A stretch of 64,000 nucleotides of DNA. Source: Rubrivivax sp. Its GTDB lineage: Bacteria > Pseudomonadota > Gammaproteobacteria > Burkholderiales > Burkholderiaceae_C. The translations under genes and the position numbers were made by a program. This document shows positions 16,392 to 24,991 of this stretch, piece by piece (the stretch's first letter is position 1; every line of letters begins with the position of its first letter). The DNA lies in NCBI GenBank assembly GCA_027491255.1, contig JAIXWM010000122.1:1-64000 (forward strand), read 5' to 3'. The notes under the pieces are model-generated. The model was not told the DNA's origin. It saw only the letters and a list, made by a program, of their open reading frames with translations, and ran no database searches.

Positions 16392-17491
16392 GTGAGCTCG
16401 CTCATCTGGTACGTCGAGCGCGCCAACCAATTGGGCTCGATCTCCACGCCCCAACCCGGCGCGCTGGGGATGGTGACGTGGCCGTCCACCACCCGGTAGG
16501 GGGACTCGCGGAACAGCCCCTCCTGCCAGGGGTAGTAGTCAGGCCCCTCGATCGACAGTTCCAGATACTTGCCTGCGTTCGGGATGGCCCCCAGCAGGTG
16601 CATGGTGAAAAGGGTCACCATCGACAGGTTGGCACTGTGCGGCGTGCAGGGCAGGCCAGCCTGCTCCGCCATGCGGGCCACTCGCAGCGTACGGGTGATG
16701 CCCCCCATGTAGCAGACGTCGGGCTGCACGATGTCCACCGCGCGCATGTCGATCATCTGCCGCCAGGTGGGCATCCAGCAATCCTGTTCGCCGCCGGTCA
16801 CGTCGATCTCCAGCGCTTCGGTCACCGCCTTGGTCTGTTCCAGCTCCCAGTAGGGGCAGGGCTCCTCGTAATGGCTGATGCCGTGGTCCTGCAGCATGCG
16901 GCCCACCTCGATGGCACGCTCGACCGTGAAGCAGCTGTTGGCATCGACCATCAGCGCCACGTCCGACCCGAGGGCGCGCGCCATGGTGGGGATGATCTCC
17001 TCGGTGCGCCCCGGCCACTCGTCGACATTGCGCCCACACTCGGCGCCCACGCGGAACTTGAAGGCGTCAAAGCCCAGGCGGTCTCGCAGCTCGCACAGCC
17101 GCGTGGCCTCTTCCTGGGGAGTGATGTCGCGCTTCATCGATGAAGCGTAGGCGCGCAGGCGCCGCGGGGTGCCGCCCAGCAACTCGCACACGCTGCGGCC
17201 CTCGAGCTTGCCGCGCATGTCCCACAGCGCGGTCTCCACGCCGCCAATGGCGCGGTACAGCGTGGAGCCGGGAAACTTGTGCTCACGCTCGAAGACGTAG
17301 TCAACCAGGTCCACCAGATCCAGGGCATCGCGCCCGAGAGCCCAGGGAGCCACCTGGCGGTGCAGGATGGTGCAGGTGATGTCTGCCTGGTAGGGCGACA
17401 CCTGGCCCCAGCCCTGTGCGCCGTCGTCGGTGGTCACCCGCACAAAGCCGACGGCCGGGTTGCAGAACGTCTCGATGCGCTGGATCTTCAA
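16388..17491 (-). CDS. Mandelate racemase/muconate lactonizing enzyme family protein
   Basis: A 367-residue enolase-superfamily protein of the mandelate-racemase subgroup. Expected metal ligands are seen at Asp183 (MVDAN), Glu209 (YEEP) and Glu235 (TGGEQ). Catalytic Lys145 is in FKFR and the Asp258/His285 pair in QPD and TPHSAN. The second lysine of the usual KxK motif is Arg147, as in several sugar-acid dehydratases. Such enzymes abstract the proton alpha to a carboxylate and then racemise, epimerise or dehydrate. Start is TTG at 17491, placed just after a strong AGGAGGGG site. It is the first gene on the leftward arm and coupled to the aldehyde dehydrogenase. Confidence 0.9.
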   Translation of the reverse strand: MKIQRIETFCNPAVGFVRVTTDDGAQGWGQVSPYQADITCTILHRQVAPWALGRDALDLVDLVDYVFEREHKFPGSTLYRAIGGVETALWDMRGKLEGRSVCELLGGTPRRLRAYASSMKRDITPQEEATRLCELRDRLGFDAFKFRVGAECGRNVDEWPGRTEEIIPTMARALGSDVALMVDANSCFTVERAIEVGRMLQDHGISHYEEPCPYWELEQTKAVTEALEIDVTGGEQDCWMPTWRQMIDMRAVDIVQPDVCYMGGITRTLRVARMAEQAGLPCTPHSANLSMVTLFTMHLLGAIPNAGKYLELSIEGPDYYPWQEGLFRESPYRVVDGHVTIPSAPGWGVEIEPNWLARSTYQMSELT

Positions 17492-17579
17492 GCGCCCCTC
17501 CTGTTGGTGTTGGGCTCGACCGCGGCGTCTGAAGGGCACCGTCGGAGTCGGCTTTCGTGGACCGATGATGAAGGGGATA

Positions 17580-17608
17580 TTGGTCTGCCCGACAGGTCCA
17601 TTTTGAAT
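17580..17608 (+). promoter_or_regulatory. Candidate promoter of the MocR-type gene
   Basis: TTGGTC (17580-17585) and TTGAAT (17603-17608) are separated by 17 bases. Two GGTC words 13 bases apart lie in the spacer and may be the MocR binding site. The expected transcript start near 17615 supports the ATG at 17659 over a GTG at 17614. Confidence 0.4.
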
Positions 17609-17658
17609 ATTCCGTGATACCGTTTGCGCCCTTCACGGGGCCAGATCGGAGCGCATGG

Positions 17659-19197
17659 ATGGTCAAACAGGCCGGTGGTGCATTGCTGCTCTCGATTCAC
17701 ATCGAGCATGGTTCGCCGCGGCCGGTCAGCACCCAGTTGCATGTCGCACTTCGTGACCTCATCCTGTCCGGCGGCTTCGCCCCGGGCCAGCGCCTGCCAG
17801 CCAGTCGCACTCTGGCGCGTGAGCTGGCTGTGTCGCGCACCACCGTGATCGAGGCCTTCGACCGTCTGACCGCCGAAGGCCTCATCGAGTCTCGCGTGGG
17901 GGCGGGCACCTACGTGGCGCGGGCGCTCGAGGCGCCGCGCCCTATGATGCCGACGTCGACAGCACAGGGCCCCGCTGCCAGGCCGCCACGCCTGTCACGC
18001 GCGACGGAGCGCTCTCTGGAGCTGTTCGGTCAGCGCCGCCGGCTACCCGCCATTGCCCGGGCCTTCACCACGGCCCTGCCAGCGTTCGATGCCTTCCCGA
18101 TGGCCCAATGGGGGCGCCTGTCGGCCAAGCATTGGCGTAGAGCGCGCAACGAGATCATGGGCTACGGCGAGCCCTTCGGACACCCGCCGCTGCGCCGCGC
18201 CATCGCCGCGCACCTGCGCGCCAACCGCGGCATCAGTTGCGACGCCGAGCAAATCTTCATTGTCAGCGGGGCGCAGCAGGCCTTCTCGCTGACGGCTACC
18301 CTGCTGCTCAACCCTGGGGACCGTGTCTGGTTCGAGAACCCGGGAGCGATTGGCGCGCGCAACAGCTTGATTGCCGCGGGGGCGGAGTTGGTGCCGGTGC
18401 CGGTGGACGCCCAGGGCCTGTGCGTGGAGGACGGTCTGGCACACAGCCCGGATTTCTTGCTGGCCTTCGTCACGCCTTCGCACCAGCAGCCGCTGGGCGT
18501 GGTGATGAGCCTGGAGCGGCGCTTTGCCCTGCTGCACGCGGCCGCGCAGGCCGGCGCATGGATCATCGAGGATGACTACGACGGTGAGTTCACTTTTGGC
18601 GGCACACCCTTGCCCACGCTCAAGAGCATCGACACCACCGGCCGCGTGATCTACGTCGGGACTTTCAGCAAGTCGCTCTTCCCATCGCTGCGGTTGGGCT
18701 ACCTGCTGGTGCCGCCGTCCCTGGTGGACACGGTCAAGGCCCTCATGAGTCAGCTGTTGCAGGGCGTGCCCACGGTGGTGCAGGCGGTGGTGGCCGAGTT
18801 CATAGACGAAGGACATTTCTCGGCGCACCTGCGCCGCATGCGCCGCATCTATGCTGAGCGCCACGACACCTTGTGCGCCGCGGCCGGGCAGCGCCTGGCG
18901 GGGCTGCTGGAGGTGGTGCCCAGCCACAGCGGGCTGCACACCACCGCCCGTTTCCTCGCGGGGCAGTCGGAGGCGGCCGTGATGGAGGCGGCACGTCTGC
19001 GCGAGCTCACCGTCTCGCCCATCGCCCGCTTCTGGCTCACGCCACCGCCTGGCGGCGGCCACAGCGGCCTGGTGTTGGGGTTCGGGGCTATCAGGCCGCC
19101 GGACATCGAGCGCGGTGTAGAAGTGCTGGGTCAGGTGCTCGAAGCCCTGGGGCCGCCCCCGGTTGGCGCGCGTCCCACCAGTCGCCAGTGGCCTTGA
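17659..19197 (+). CDS. MocR-type (GntR HTH + aminotransferase domain) transcriptional regulator
   Basis: About 512 residues. An N-terminal GntR winged helix (about 27-87, with LPASRTLARELAVSRTTVIEAFDRL) is fused to a fold-I aminotransferase domain, with the PLP-binding Lys338 in GTFSKSLFPSLRLGY and Asp306/Asp308 in EDDYDGEF. This is the MocR/PdxR/GabR architecture, where PLP and an amine or amino acid act as signal. It is divergent from the enolase-ALDH genes and leads the oxidase genes, so it is the natural local regulator. No pyridoxal-synthesis genes are near, so PdxR is unlikely; GabR or TauR-like control of amine catabolism fits better. CGGAG precedes the chosen ATG. Confidence 0.9.
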   Translation: MVKQAGGALLLSIHIEHGSPRPVSTQLHVALRDLILSGGFAPGQRLPASRTLARELAVSRTTVIEAFDRLTAEGLIESRVGAGTYVARALEAPRPMMPTSTAQGPAARPPRLSRATERSLELFGQRRRLPAIARAFTTALPAFDAFPMAQWGRLSAKHWRRARNEIMGYGEPFGHPPLRRAIAAHLRANRGISCDAEQIFIVSGAQQAFSLTATLLLNPGDRVWFENPGAIGARNSLIAAGAELVPVPVDAQGLCVEDGLAHSPDFLLAFVTPSHQQPLGVVMSLERRFALLHAAAQAGAWIIEDDYDGEFTFGGTPLPTLKSIDTTGRVIYVGTFSKSLFPSLRLGYLLVPPSLVDTVKALMSQLLQGVPTVVQAVVAEFIDEGHFSAHLRRMRRIYAERHDTLCAAAGQRLAGLLEVVPSHSGLHTTARFLAGQSEAAVMEAARLRELTVSPIARFWLTPPPGGGHSGLVLGFGAIRPPDIERGVEVLGQVLEALGPPPVGARPTSRQWP

Positions 19198-19319
19198 AGA
19201 TTCACCAGAGTGGACCTGCCCGCCGGCCCGGGCGCTGTGTCAACCTTGTACCCAGATCTTCTCGAGACTGAACGGGTGATGCCACATGCAACTCGTTCGA
19301 GCGACTGGATCCCCCTGCC

Positions 19320-20945
19320 TTGAACACGTTCGACTACATCATCGTTGGCGCTGGCACCGCCGGCTGCGTGCTGGCCGAGCGGCTCACTGCTGACGGTCGG
19401 CACCGCGTGCTGCTGCTGGAAGCTGGGCCGAGTGACCAGCGCTTCTTCGTGCGCATGCCTATCGGCTACGGGCGCTGCTTCTTCGACCCCGAGATCAACT
19501 GGATGTATCGCACCGAGCCCGAGCCGGCCCTGGGCGGACGCACCGGCTACTGGCCGCGCGGCAAGCTGTTGGGCGGTTCAGGCACCATCAACGCCATGGT
19601 CGCCCTGCGCGGCCACCCCGCCGACTTCGACGAATGGGCCTCGCTGGGCAATCCCGGCTGGGGCTGGAGCGACGTGCTGCCCTACTTTCGCAAGCTCGAA
19701 GACAGCCCTTTCGGCCCGTCGCCGCTGCGCGGCGCGGGCGGGCCGATGCCGGTGGCCGACGTCTCGGGCGAGACGCACCCCATGTGCGAGGCCTTCCTGC
19801 AGGGCTGCCTCGAGGCCGGCCTGCCCCGCAGCCCGGATCTGAATGGCGCCATCGCGGAGGGCGTGGCCCACTATCAAATCAGCGTGCACCGGGGGAGCCG
19901 GGTCTCCACGGCCACGGCATACCTGCGCCCGGCCATGCGGCGAGCCAATCTGCAGGTCCAGACGCACGCCCACGTGCAGCGCATCGGCTTCGAGGGTCAG
20001 CGGGCGGCGATGCTGCACTACGGCGTCGGCGGCCAGCCCCGGCAAGCGCGGGCCACCCGGGAGGTCATCGTCTGCGCGGGCTCGGTCAACACACCGCAGC
20101 TGTTGCAGTTGTCGGGCGTGGGCCCGGCCGCGCAGTTGTCGGCGTTGGGTATCCCGGTGGTGCACGACAGCCCAGCCGTGGGGCAGCACCTGCAAGACCA
20201 CCTGTGCATCGACCACGTGTACCGAGCCCGCAGCCCCAGCTTGAACGAGCAGCTGCGCCCCTGGCACGGCAAGCTGCGCGTGGGTCTGCAGTACCTGCTG
20301 ACCCGGCGCGGCCCGCTGGCACTGTCGGTCAACCAAGCAGGTGGCTTCGTCCGCACGCGCCCTGGCCTGGCACGACCAGACCTGCAGCTGTATTTCTCGC
20401 CCTTGTCGTACACCCGTTCGCCCAAGGGTAAGCGGCCGCTGATGAGCCCGGATCCTTTCCCTGGCTTCATGCTCAGCGCCCAACCTTGCCGGCCCGCCAG
20501 TCGTGGCCATGTGGCCCTGCGCTCAAGTCACCCGATGGATCCCCCGCGGATCGTGCCCAACTCACTGGCTGACCCGCAGGACCTGGAGGATCTGCTGCAG
20601 GGTGCGGACCTGCTGCGCCGCCTGGCGGCCACCCCTGCCTTGGCGCGGCTGGTGGCGCAGGAGATGCAACCCGGTAGCGAAGTACATACCCGCGAACAAA
20701 TGATCGAAGACATCCGTGCCCGCTGCTCCACGGTGTTCCACCCAGTAAGTACCTGCCGCATGGGGCCCGACCCTGCGCAGTCGGTGGTGGACCATAGGCT
20801 GCGGGTGCACGGCCTGGCCGGTTTGCGCATCGTGGACGCCTCGGTCTTCCCCGCCGTCACGTCGGGCAACACCAACGTGCCTGTGGTCATGGTGGCCGAG
20901 AAGGCCGCCGATCTCCTGCTTGAGGATTCGAGACTGACCCCATGA
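19320..20945 (+). CDS. GMC-family FAD oxidoreductase (choline-dehydrogenase-like)
   Basis: A 541-residue glucose-methanol-choline oxidoreductase. The N-terminal FAD dinucleotide motif is DYIIVGAGTAGCVLAERL, then the GMC signature GGSGTINAMVALRG. C-terminal active-site FHPVSTCRMG carries the catalytic His and SGNTNVPV the second active Asn. These enzymes oxidise primary alcohols, for example choline to betaine aldehyde, passing electrons to quinone or oxygen. The only start near the motif is a TTG at 19320 with a weak ribosome site, so the N-terminus is less certain. Its stop overlaps the next gene (ATGA). The expected aldehyde product would suit the aldehyde dehydrogenase in the opposite arm. 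Confidence 0.9.
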   Translation: MNTFDYIIVGAGTAGCVLAERLTADGRHRVLLLEAGPSDQRFFVRMPIGYGRCFFDPEINWMYRTEPEPALGGRTGYWPRGKLLGGSGTINAMVALRGHPADFDEWASLGNPGWGWSDVLPYFRKLEDSPFGPSPLRGAGGPMPVADVSGETHPMCEAFLQGCLEAGLPRSPDLNGAIAEGVAHYQISVHRGSRVSTATAYLRPAMRRANLQVQTHAHVQRIGFEGQRAAMLHYGVGGQPRQARATREVIVCAGSVNTPQLLQLSGVGPAAQLSALGIPVVHDSPAVGQHLQDHLCIDHVYRARSPSLNEQLRPWHGKLRVGLQYLLTRRGPLALSVNQAGGFVRTRPGLARPDLQLYFSPLSYTRSPKGKRPLMSPDPFPGFMLSAQPCRPASRGHVALRSSHPMDPPRIVPNSLADPQDLEDLLQGADLLRRLAATPALARLVAQEMQPGSEVHTREQMIEDIRARCSTVFHPVSTCRMGPDPAQSVVDHRLRVHGLAGLRIVDASVFPAVTSGNTNVPVVMVAEKAADLLLEDSRLTP

Positions 20946-22267
20946 GCGACACCGCCTTGCGAACCCCGGCCCTCGGGTCGCCTTTCACGCCCGACGCCAA
21001 GTTGCAGCCTTATTGGTGGGAGCACACCCCGCGGCCCACGCTGGCCCCGCTGCCTGCCCCGGCGCAGGTGGACGTGGCGGTCATCGGGTCGGGCTACACC
21101 GGGCTGCAGGCCGCGCTGCAGACGGCCCGCGGCGGACGCCACACTGTCGTGTTCGACGCCGAGGACGCCGGCTGGGGCTGCAGCTCGCGCAACGGCGGGC
21201 AGGTCTCCACCAGTGTCAAGCCCAGCCTGGAGGCGCTGACCCGCCGCCATGGGCCGCAGACGGCCAAGGGCATCTTGGCAGAGGGCCGCCAGTCGCTGGA
21301 CTATCTCGGCCAGTTCGTGCGCGAGGAGGGCATCGACTGCAGCTTCGGGGTGGTGGGCCGGTTTCATGCGGCCCATAACGAGGTGCAGTTCCGCGCGCTG
21401 GCACGCAAGGTGGCGCAGCGGGGTCCGGCGCCCGGCACCGATGCCTATGTGCTGACGCGCGCGGAGCAGCGGGCCGAGATTGACAGCGATGTCTACCACG
21501 GTGGCGTGGTCTACACCCGCCACGCGAGCGTGGACCCGGCCCGCTACCACCAGGGTCTGCTGCAGTGCGTGCAGGCCGCCGGTGCGCAGGTGGTGCCCCG
21601 CTGCGCGGTGCAGGGCATCCAGCGCGACGGCGCCCGCTTCAGACTTACCACCGCCCGGGGCATCACACTGGCACGTGATGTGGTGGTGGCCACCAATGGC
21701 TACACGGGGCCGCTCACGCCCTGGCTGCGCCGCCGCGTCATCCCCATCGGCAGCTACATCATCGCCACCGAGGAGATGCCCCGGGAACAGGTGGCCGCGC
21801 TCATCCCCCACAACCGCATCGTCAGCGACACCCGCAAGGTGGTCTTCTACTACCGGGCCTCACCCGACCAACGGCGCATCGTCTTCGGCGGACGCGTGTC
21901 CTTCAACGAGACCGACCCGCGGATCAGCGGGCCCATCCTGCACCGCGATCTGGTGAGCATCTTCCCCTCGTTGGCCTCGGTGCGCGTCAGCCACTCCTGG
22001 TGCGGGTTCGTGGCCTACACCTTCGACGAACTCATGCACCTGGGCGTGCACGAGGGCATCCACTACGCCATGGGCTACTGCGGCTCGGGCGTGGGCATGG
22101 GCAGCTACCTGGGCATGCGCATCGGCCAGCAGGTGCTGGGGCGGCCCGAAGGGCGCACCGCGTTCGACGGCCTGGCCTTTCCGACGCGGCCGCTGTACAC
22201 CGGCAAGCCCTGGTTCCTGGCGCCCAGCATCCGCTACTACCGCTGGCGCGATCGGATGCCATGGTGA
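20942..22267 (+). CDS. FAD-dependent oxidoreductase, gamma-glutamylputrescine-oxidase-like
   Basis: A 441-residue DAO-family flavoenzyme. FAD motif VAVIGSGYTGLQAALQ is at about 40-56 and CSSRNGGQVSTSVKP follows, the wording seen in PuuB-type amine oxidases. FAD-domain strand DVVVATNGYTG and a C-terminal GYCGSGVGMG complete the fold. Members oxidise secondary or primary amines such as gamma-glutamylputrescine, glycine or sarcosine to an imine/aldehyde. No gamma-glutamyl-polyamine synthetase (puuA) is nearby, so the classic Puu pathway is not supported. It overlaps both neighbours and is cotranscribed with the GMC and second FAD enzymes. Confidence 0.88.
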   Translation: MSDTALRTPALGSPFTPDAKLQPYWWEHTPRPTLAPLPAPAQVDVAVIGSGYTGLQAALQTARGGRHTVVFDAEDAGWGCSSRNGGQVSTSVKPSLEALTRRHGPQTAKGILAEGRQSLDYLGQFVREEGIDCSFGVVGRFHAAHNEVQFRALARKVAQRGPAPGTDAYVLTRAEQRAEIDSDVYHGGVVYTRHASVDPARYHQGLLQCVQAAGAQVVPRCAVQGIQRDGARFRLTTARGITLARDVVVATNGYTGPLTPWLRRRVIPIGSYIIATEEMPREQVAALIPHNRIVSDTRKVVFYYRASPDQRRIVFGGRVSFNETDPRISGPILHRDLVSIFPSLASVRVSHSWCGFVAYTFDELMHLGVHEGIHYAMGYCGSGVGMGSYLGMRIGQQVLGRPEGRTAFDGLAFPTRPLYTGKPWFLAPSIRYYRWRDRMPW

Positions 22268-23604
22268 CCCCCGATCCTTCTGCCTCGACCATGGTGAATC
22301 CCAATCCGTCATTCGAGACGCCGGCTGCGCTGCAGAGGGTGCCCGATGCCGGGCGCAGGCGTGTGGTCGTCGTCGGGGCAGGGATCGTGGGCCTGTCATG
22401 TGCACTCTGGCTGCAGCGTGCCGGTCATGCCGTGACCGTGTGCGATCCCGCGCCGCCGCTGCCGGGCGTGGCCTACGAGTCTGCGGCGAGCTTCGGCAAC
22501 TCCTGCACCATCGCCTACGGCGCCGTGCTCCCCGTGGCCATGCCCGGCATCCTCACCGCCGTGCCACGCATGCTCAGTGACCGCGATGGTCCCCTGTCGC
22601 TGTTCTGGGGGGATGTCCCGGGCCTGCTGCCGTGGCTGTGGTCCTTCATCCGCGCCAGCCGGCCCAGCGAAGTGCGGCGCATCACCTCGGTGCTGGGACG
22701 ACTGGTGCGCCTGACCGCGGCGGGACTGGAACCCCTCATCGAGCAAGCCGGCCTTCAGGCACTGGTGCGGCGCACCGGATGTCTTTACGTGTACCGCACC
22801 GAGGCACAGTTCGAGGCCGCACAGGCCAACTTGCAGATGCGGGCTGAGCAGGGCGTGCGCATGCAGGTGCTGCAGGCCGCGCAGCTGCGCGAGGAAGAGC
22901 CGGGTCTCCAACCCGAGTATGCCCGGGCTGTGCGCTTCCTGGACACCTGCAGCCTGGACGACCCGCACCACTTCATGATGGGGCTGGCCCAGGACTTTCT
23001 CAGCCGAGGCGGCTCGGTTGTGCAGGCGGCGGTGGAGGCGGTCACCCGTCAGGGAGCGGCCCGGGTGGCGACGTCGGGTGGTCGGGCGCTCGCCCAGGGT
23101 GACCTGGTCGTGATTGCAGCCGGTGCCCACTCCAGGCTACTGGCCGCGGGTCTGGGCGACCGCATACGGCTGGACGCCGAACGGGGCTACCACGTGCTGT
23201 TCCCTGAAGACGGCAACCGCTTGAACTCGCCCGTGTGCGATCCCGAGTTCGGCTTCTACCTGACCCCCTTGGGCGAAGGATTGCGTGCGGCGGGCACGGT
23301 CGAGCTGGGCGGGCTGGGCAAGGCGATGCGGCCGCACCGCATCGCGATGATCGAGCGCGTGAGCCGCAGGCTCGTCAAGGACCTCGGCCCTGCCGGACGC
23401 ACCTGGCTGGGCTTTCGCCCCTCGATGCCCGACTCGCTGCCCGTCATCGGCCGCTCCCCCAGCGACCCCCAGGTGATCCACGCCTTCGGCCACGGGCACG
23501 TGGGCCTGACGCTGGGCGGCATCACCGGCCGGCTGGTGGCCGAGCTCGCCAGCGGCCTGCCCCCATCGATGGACCTCACCCCGTTCGCGGCGCACAGGTT
23601 CTGA
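22261..23604 (+). CDS. FAD-dependent oxidoreductase, D-amino-acid-dehydrogenase-like
   Basis: A 447-residue DadA-like flavoprotein. RVVVVGAGIVGLSCALWLQRAGH at about 34-56 is the FAD motif. The DadA-like ASFGNSC phrase follows, then the C-terminal GFRPSMPDSLPVIGRSP and HAFGHGHVGLTLGG. Family members deaminate D-amino acids or related secondary amines and feed electrons to the membrane chain. ATG at 22261 overlaps the previous stop by seven bases; a second ATG at 22291 is possible. It is last on the rightward arm. Together with the enolase-family enzyme, which could be an epimerase, a D-configured or alpha-substituted amino acid intermediate can be imagined, but this is speculation. Confidence 0.88.
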   Translation: MVTPDPSASTMVNPNPSFETPAALQRVPDAGRRRVVVVGAGIVGLSCALWLQRAGHAVTVCDPAPPLPGVAYESAASFGNSCTIAYGAVLPVAMPGILTAVPRMLSDRDGPLSLFWGDVPGLLPWLWSFIRASRPSEVRRITSVLGRLVRLTAAGLEPLIEQAGLQALVRRTGCLYVYRTEAQFEAAQANLQMRAEQGVRMQVLQAAQLREEEPGLQPEYARAVRFLDTCSLDDPHHFMMGLAQDFLSRGGSVVQAAVEAVTRQGAARVATSGGRALAQGDLVVIAAGAHSRLLAAGLGDRIRLDAERGYHVLFPEDGNRLNSPVCDPEFGFYLTPLGEGLRAAGTVELGGLGKAMRPHRIAMIERVSRRLVKDLGPAGRTWLGFRPSMPDSLPVIGRSPSDPQVIHAFGHGHVGLTLGGITGRLVAELASGLPPSMDLTPFAAHRF

Positions 23605-24239
23605 GGGGCTGAAGACCTGCGGCCTGCTGGGCATGCCTTGCATAGAAAATTCCGGATGGGCTTGGCCAGAGGCTGCCCCACCAGCCATCCTCCAAGTTCG
23701 ATCCCGACGAGCGTTTCTGAGCTGATCCGCCTGAGCGATACGCATACCCATCCACCAAGACGATGGTCCCCCACGGGGCCAACTGCGCTTCAGGAACCGA
23801 GGAACACAATACCGCCATCTTGCCAGCGACCAAGGGCCAACACTACCGGCGGCAACAGCTGCATTCACTCGAGCTTCTTCCACCGCTTCGCCTGCACCGT
23901 GCACTCGCCGGTGGGCCGGCGCCCGCAGGACTACGGCGTGACGCTGCAGCCGCTGCCGCCCGGCGCCTTCGCGAAGAACGACATCGGCTTCATCGACCCC
24001 ACCGGCACCGATCACGACACGCTGGGCCTGGCGCTGAAGAAGGCGCTGTACAACTACATGCACGGCATCGGCCTGGAGTAGGACGTGCGCAGCTGGTTCA
24101 CCGGCCGCGTGCCGCGGCCCACGGTGCGCCGCCACCGGATCGCCCGGGCGCTGGGGGTCTGAGCCGGGGGCTGGCTGGTGCCTTCTTGCTTTTTCATTGA
24201 AAAGGCCATGTCTATCGTTCGAATTTCAATGATGTTGGG
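23605..24239. other. Decayed region with an interrupted frame
   Basis: From about 23862 to 24081 a forward frame reads FFHRFACTVHSPVGR, then DYGVTLQPLPPGAF, NDIGFIDPTGTDHDTLGLALK and NYMHGIGLE. It then meets TAG at 24079-24081 and continues in the same frame with DVRSWFTGRVPR to a TGA near 24163. This looks like a real protein with a premature stop, but I cannot name the family. The rest shows nothing. Base composition becomes AT-richer near 24186-24250. Confidence 0.35.
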
Positions 24240-24587
24240 CCTTGATGCTTTCCAAGTCCTGAGCGGTCGTCTGAAAGCATCATCGACGAGCGCCGCCGCG
24301 CCGGACCTGATGCAGCAAATCAGCGAAACCCTGGCCGGCCGGGTGGCCTACGTGGATATCGGCCCCATCCACGCGCTGTAGCGGCCCGCCGCGGCTGTGA
24401 AGACTTCGTGCGCAGTGATCTCCAGCGCGAGGCGCCCACGCTGTGCAAGGGTTTCGACTTCGCCGGCGCGGACCCGGGGATCGAGCAACGCTGGGTGGTC
24501 CACCCCGGCGCCGAGCGCTTCCCCATGCACCACGGCGCGCAGGCCATCGGTCTGGCCGATCTGATGCGTCTTCTTGCCGCCGTCTGA
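24240..24587 (+). pseudogene. Remnant of an AAA_14/DUF4143-type ATPase
   Basis: Two pieces in different frames. The first ends in DLMQQISETLAGRVAYVDIGP and stops at TAG 24379-24381; it resembles the GSQxFxLMxxxSESLAGR section of AAA_14 ATPases. The second (about 24393-24587) reads LCKGFDFAGADPGIEQRWVV, HPGAERFPMHHG and AIGLADLMRLLAAV and resembles the C-terminal end of the same family (VVYPGxExF...L.ELM). The Walker motifs and the middle are missing. It lies just upstream of the intact toxin-antitoxin pair, another sign that this end of the catabolic cluster is a recombination scar. Confidence 0.5.
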
Positions 24588-24726
24588 GCGTCCGCAGGGC
24601 CTGTGCAGGCGCCAGCCTGCCCTGGCCTCGCCAAGTCAAGCCAGCGCCCGCCCGATCAGGGTCTTTCGGACAGACGCGCCAGATCATCCCGGTGGTGAAA
24701 GCGCTGCAGGAGGGGCGATGAGACCC

Positions 24727-24753
24727 TTGCAAGCCGATACCGCTCGCTATACT
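24727..24753 (+). promoter_or_regulatory. Candidate promoter of TA copy 2
   Basis: TTGCAA (24727-24732) and TATACT (24748-24753) with a 15-base spacer lie 32 bases before the antitoxin ATG. The -10 box is inside the palindrome at 24746-24761, which suits autorepression. Confidence 0.5.
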
Positions 24754-24761
24754 TGTATAGC
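24746..24761. promoter_or_regulatory. Palindromic operator of TA copy 2
   Basis: GCTATAC-TT-GTATAGC, seven-base perfect arms around two bases, ends 23 bases before the antitoxin start and overlaps the -10 box. Type II antitoxins usually repress their own promoter at such sites. Copy 1 at 9.87 kb lacks this sequence. Confidence 0.6.
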
Positions 24762-24784
24762 AAACACTGTCCAAGGTCCACAGC

Positions 24785-24991
24785 ATGCTTGCCATTCGTC
24801 TGCCCGACGCCATCGAGCAGCGCCTCGCGGCTCTCGCCAGCGAGACGGGCCGTACCAAGACCGCGCTGGCGCGCGAGGCCATCCTCGAGTACATCGACGA
24901 TCTGGAGGACTATCACCTGGCCGAAGCGCGCGCGCGGCGCAATCGCAAGACCGTTCCCCTCGAGGACGTGGAGCGCGAACTTGGCCTTTAG
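24785..24991 (+). CDS. RelB/CopG-like antitoxin (copy 2, intact)
   Basis: A 68-residue antitoxin. The N-terminal MLAIRLPDAIEQRLAALA is a ribbon-helix-helix DNA-binding start, TGRTKTALAREAILEYIDDLED is its helical part, and the acidic end PLEDVERELGL should wrap the toxin. It neutralises the neighbouring RelE-type protein and probably represses the promoter at the palindrome 24746-24761. It overlaps the toxin start by 11 bases. The sequence is the undamaged version of the gene broken at 9874. Confidence 0.85.
   Translation: MLAIRLPDAIEQRLAALASETGRTKTALAREAILEYIDDLEDYHLAEARARRNRKTVPLEDVERELGL

Noticed and set aside
20942-22267. Putrescine utilisation (Puu) pathway
   Set aside because: Only the PuuB-like enzyme resembles it; gamma-glutamylputrescine synthetase and hydrolase genes are missing, and PuuB-like flavoenzymes have many substrates.
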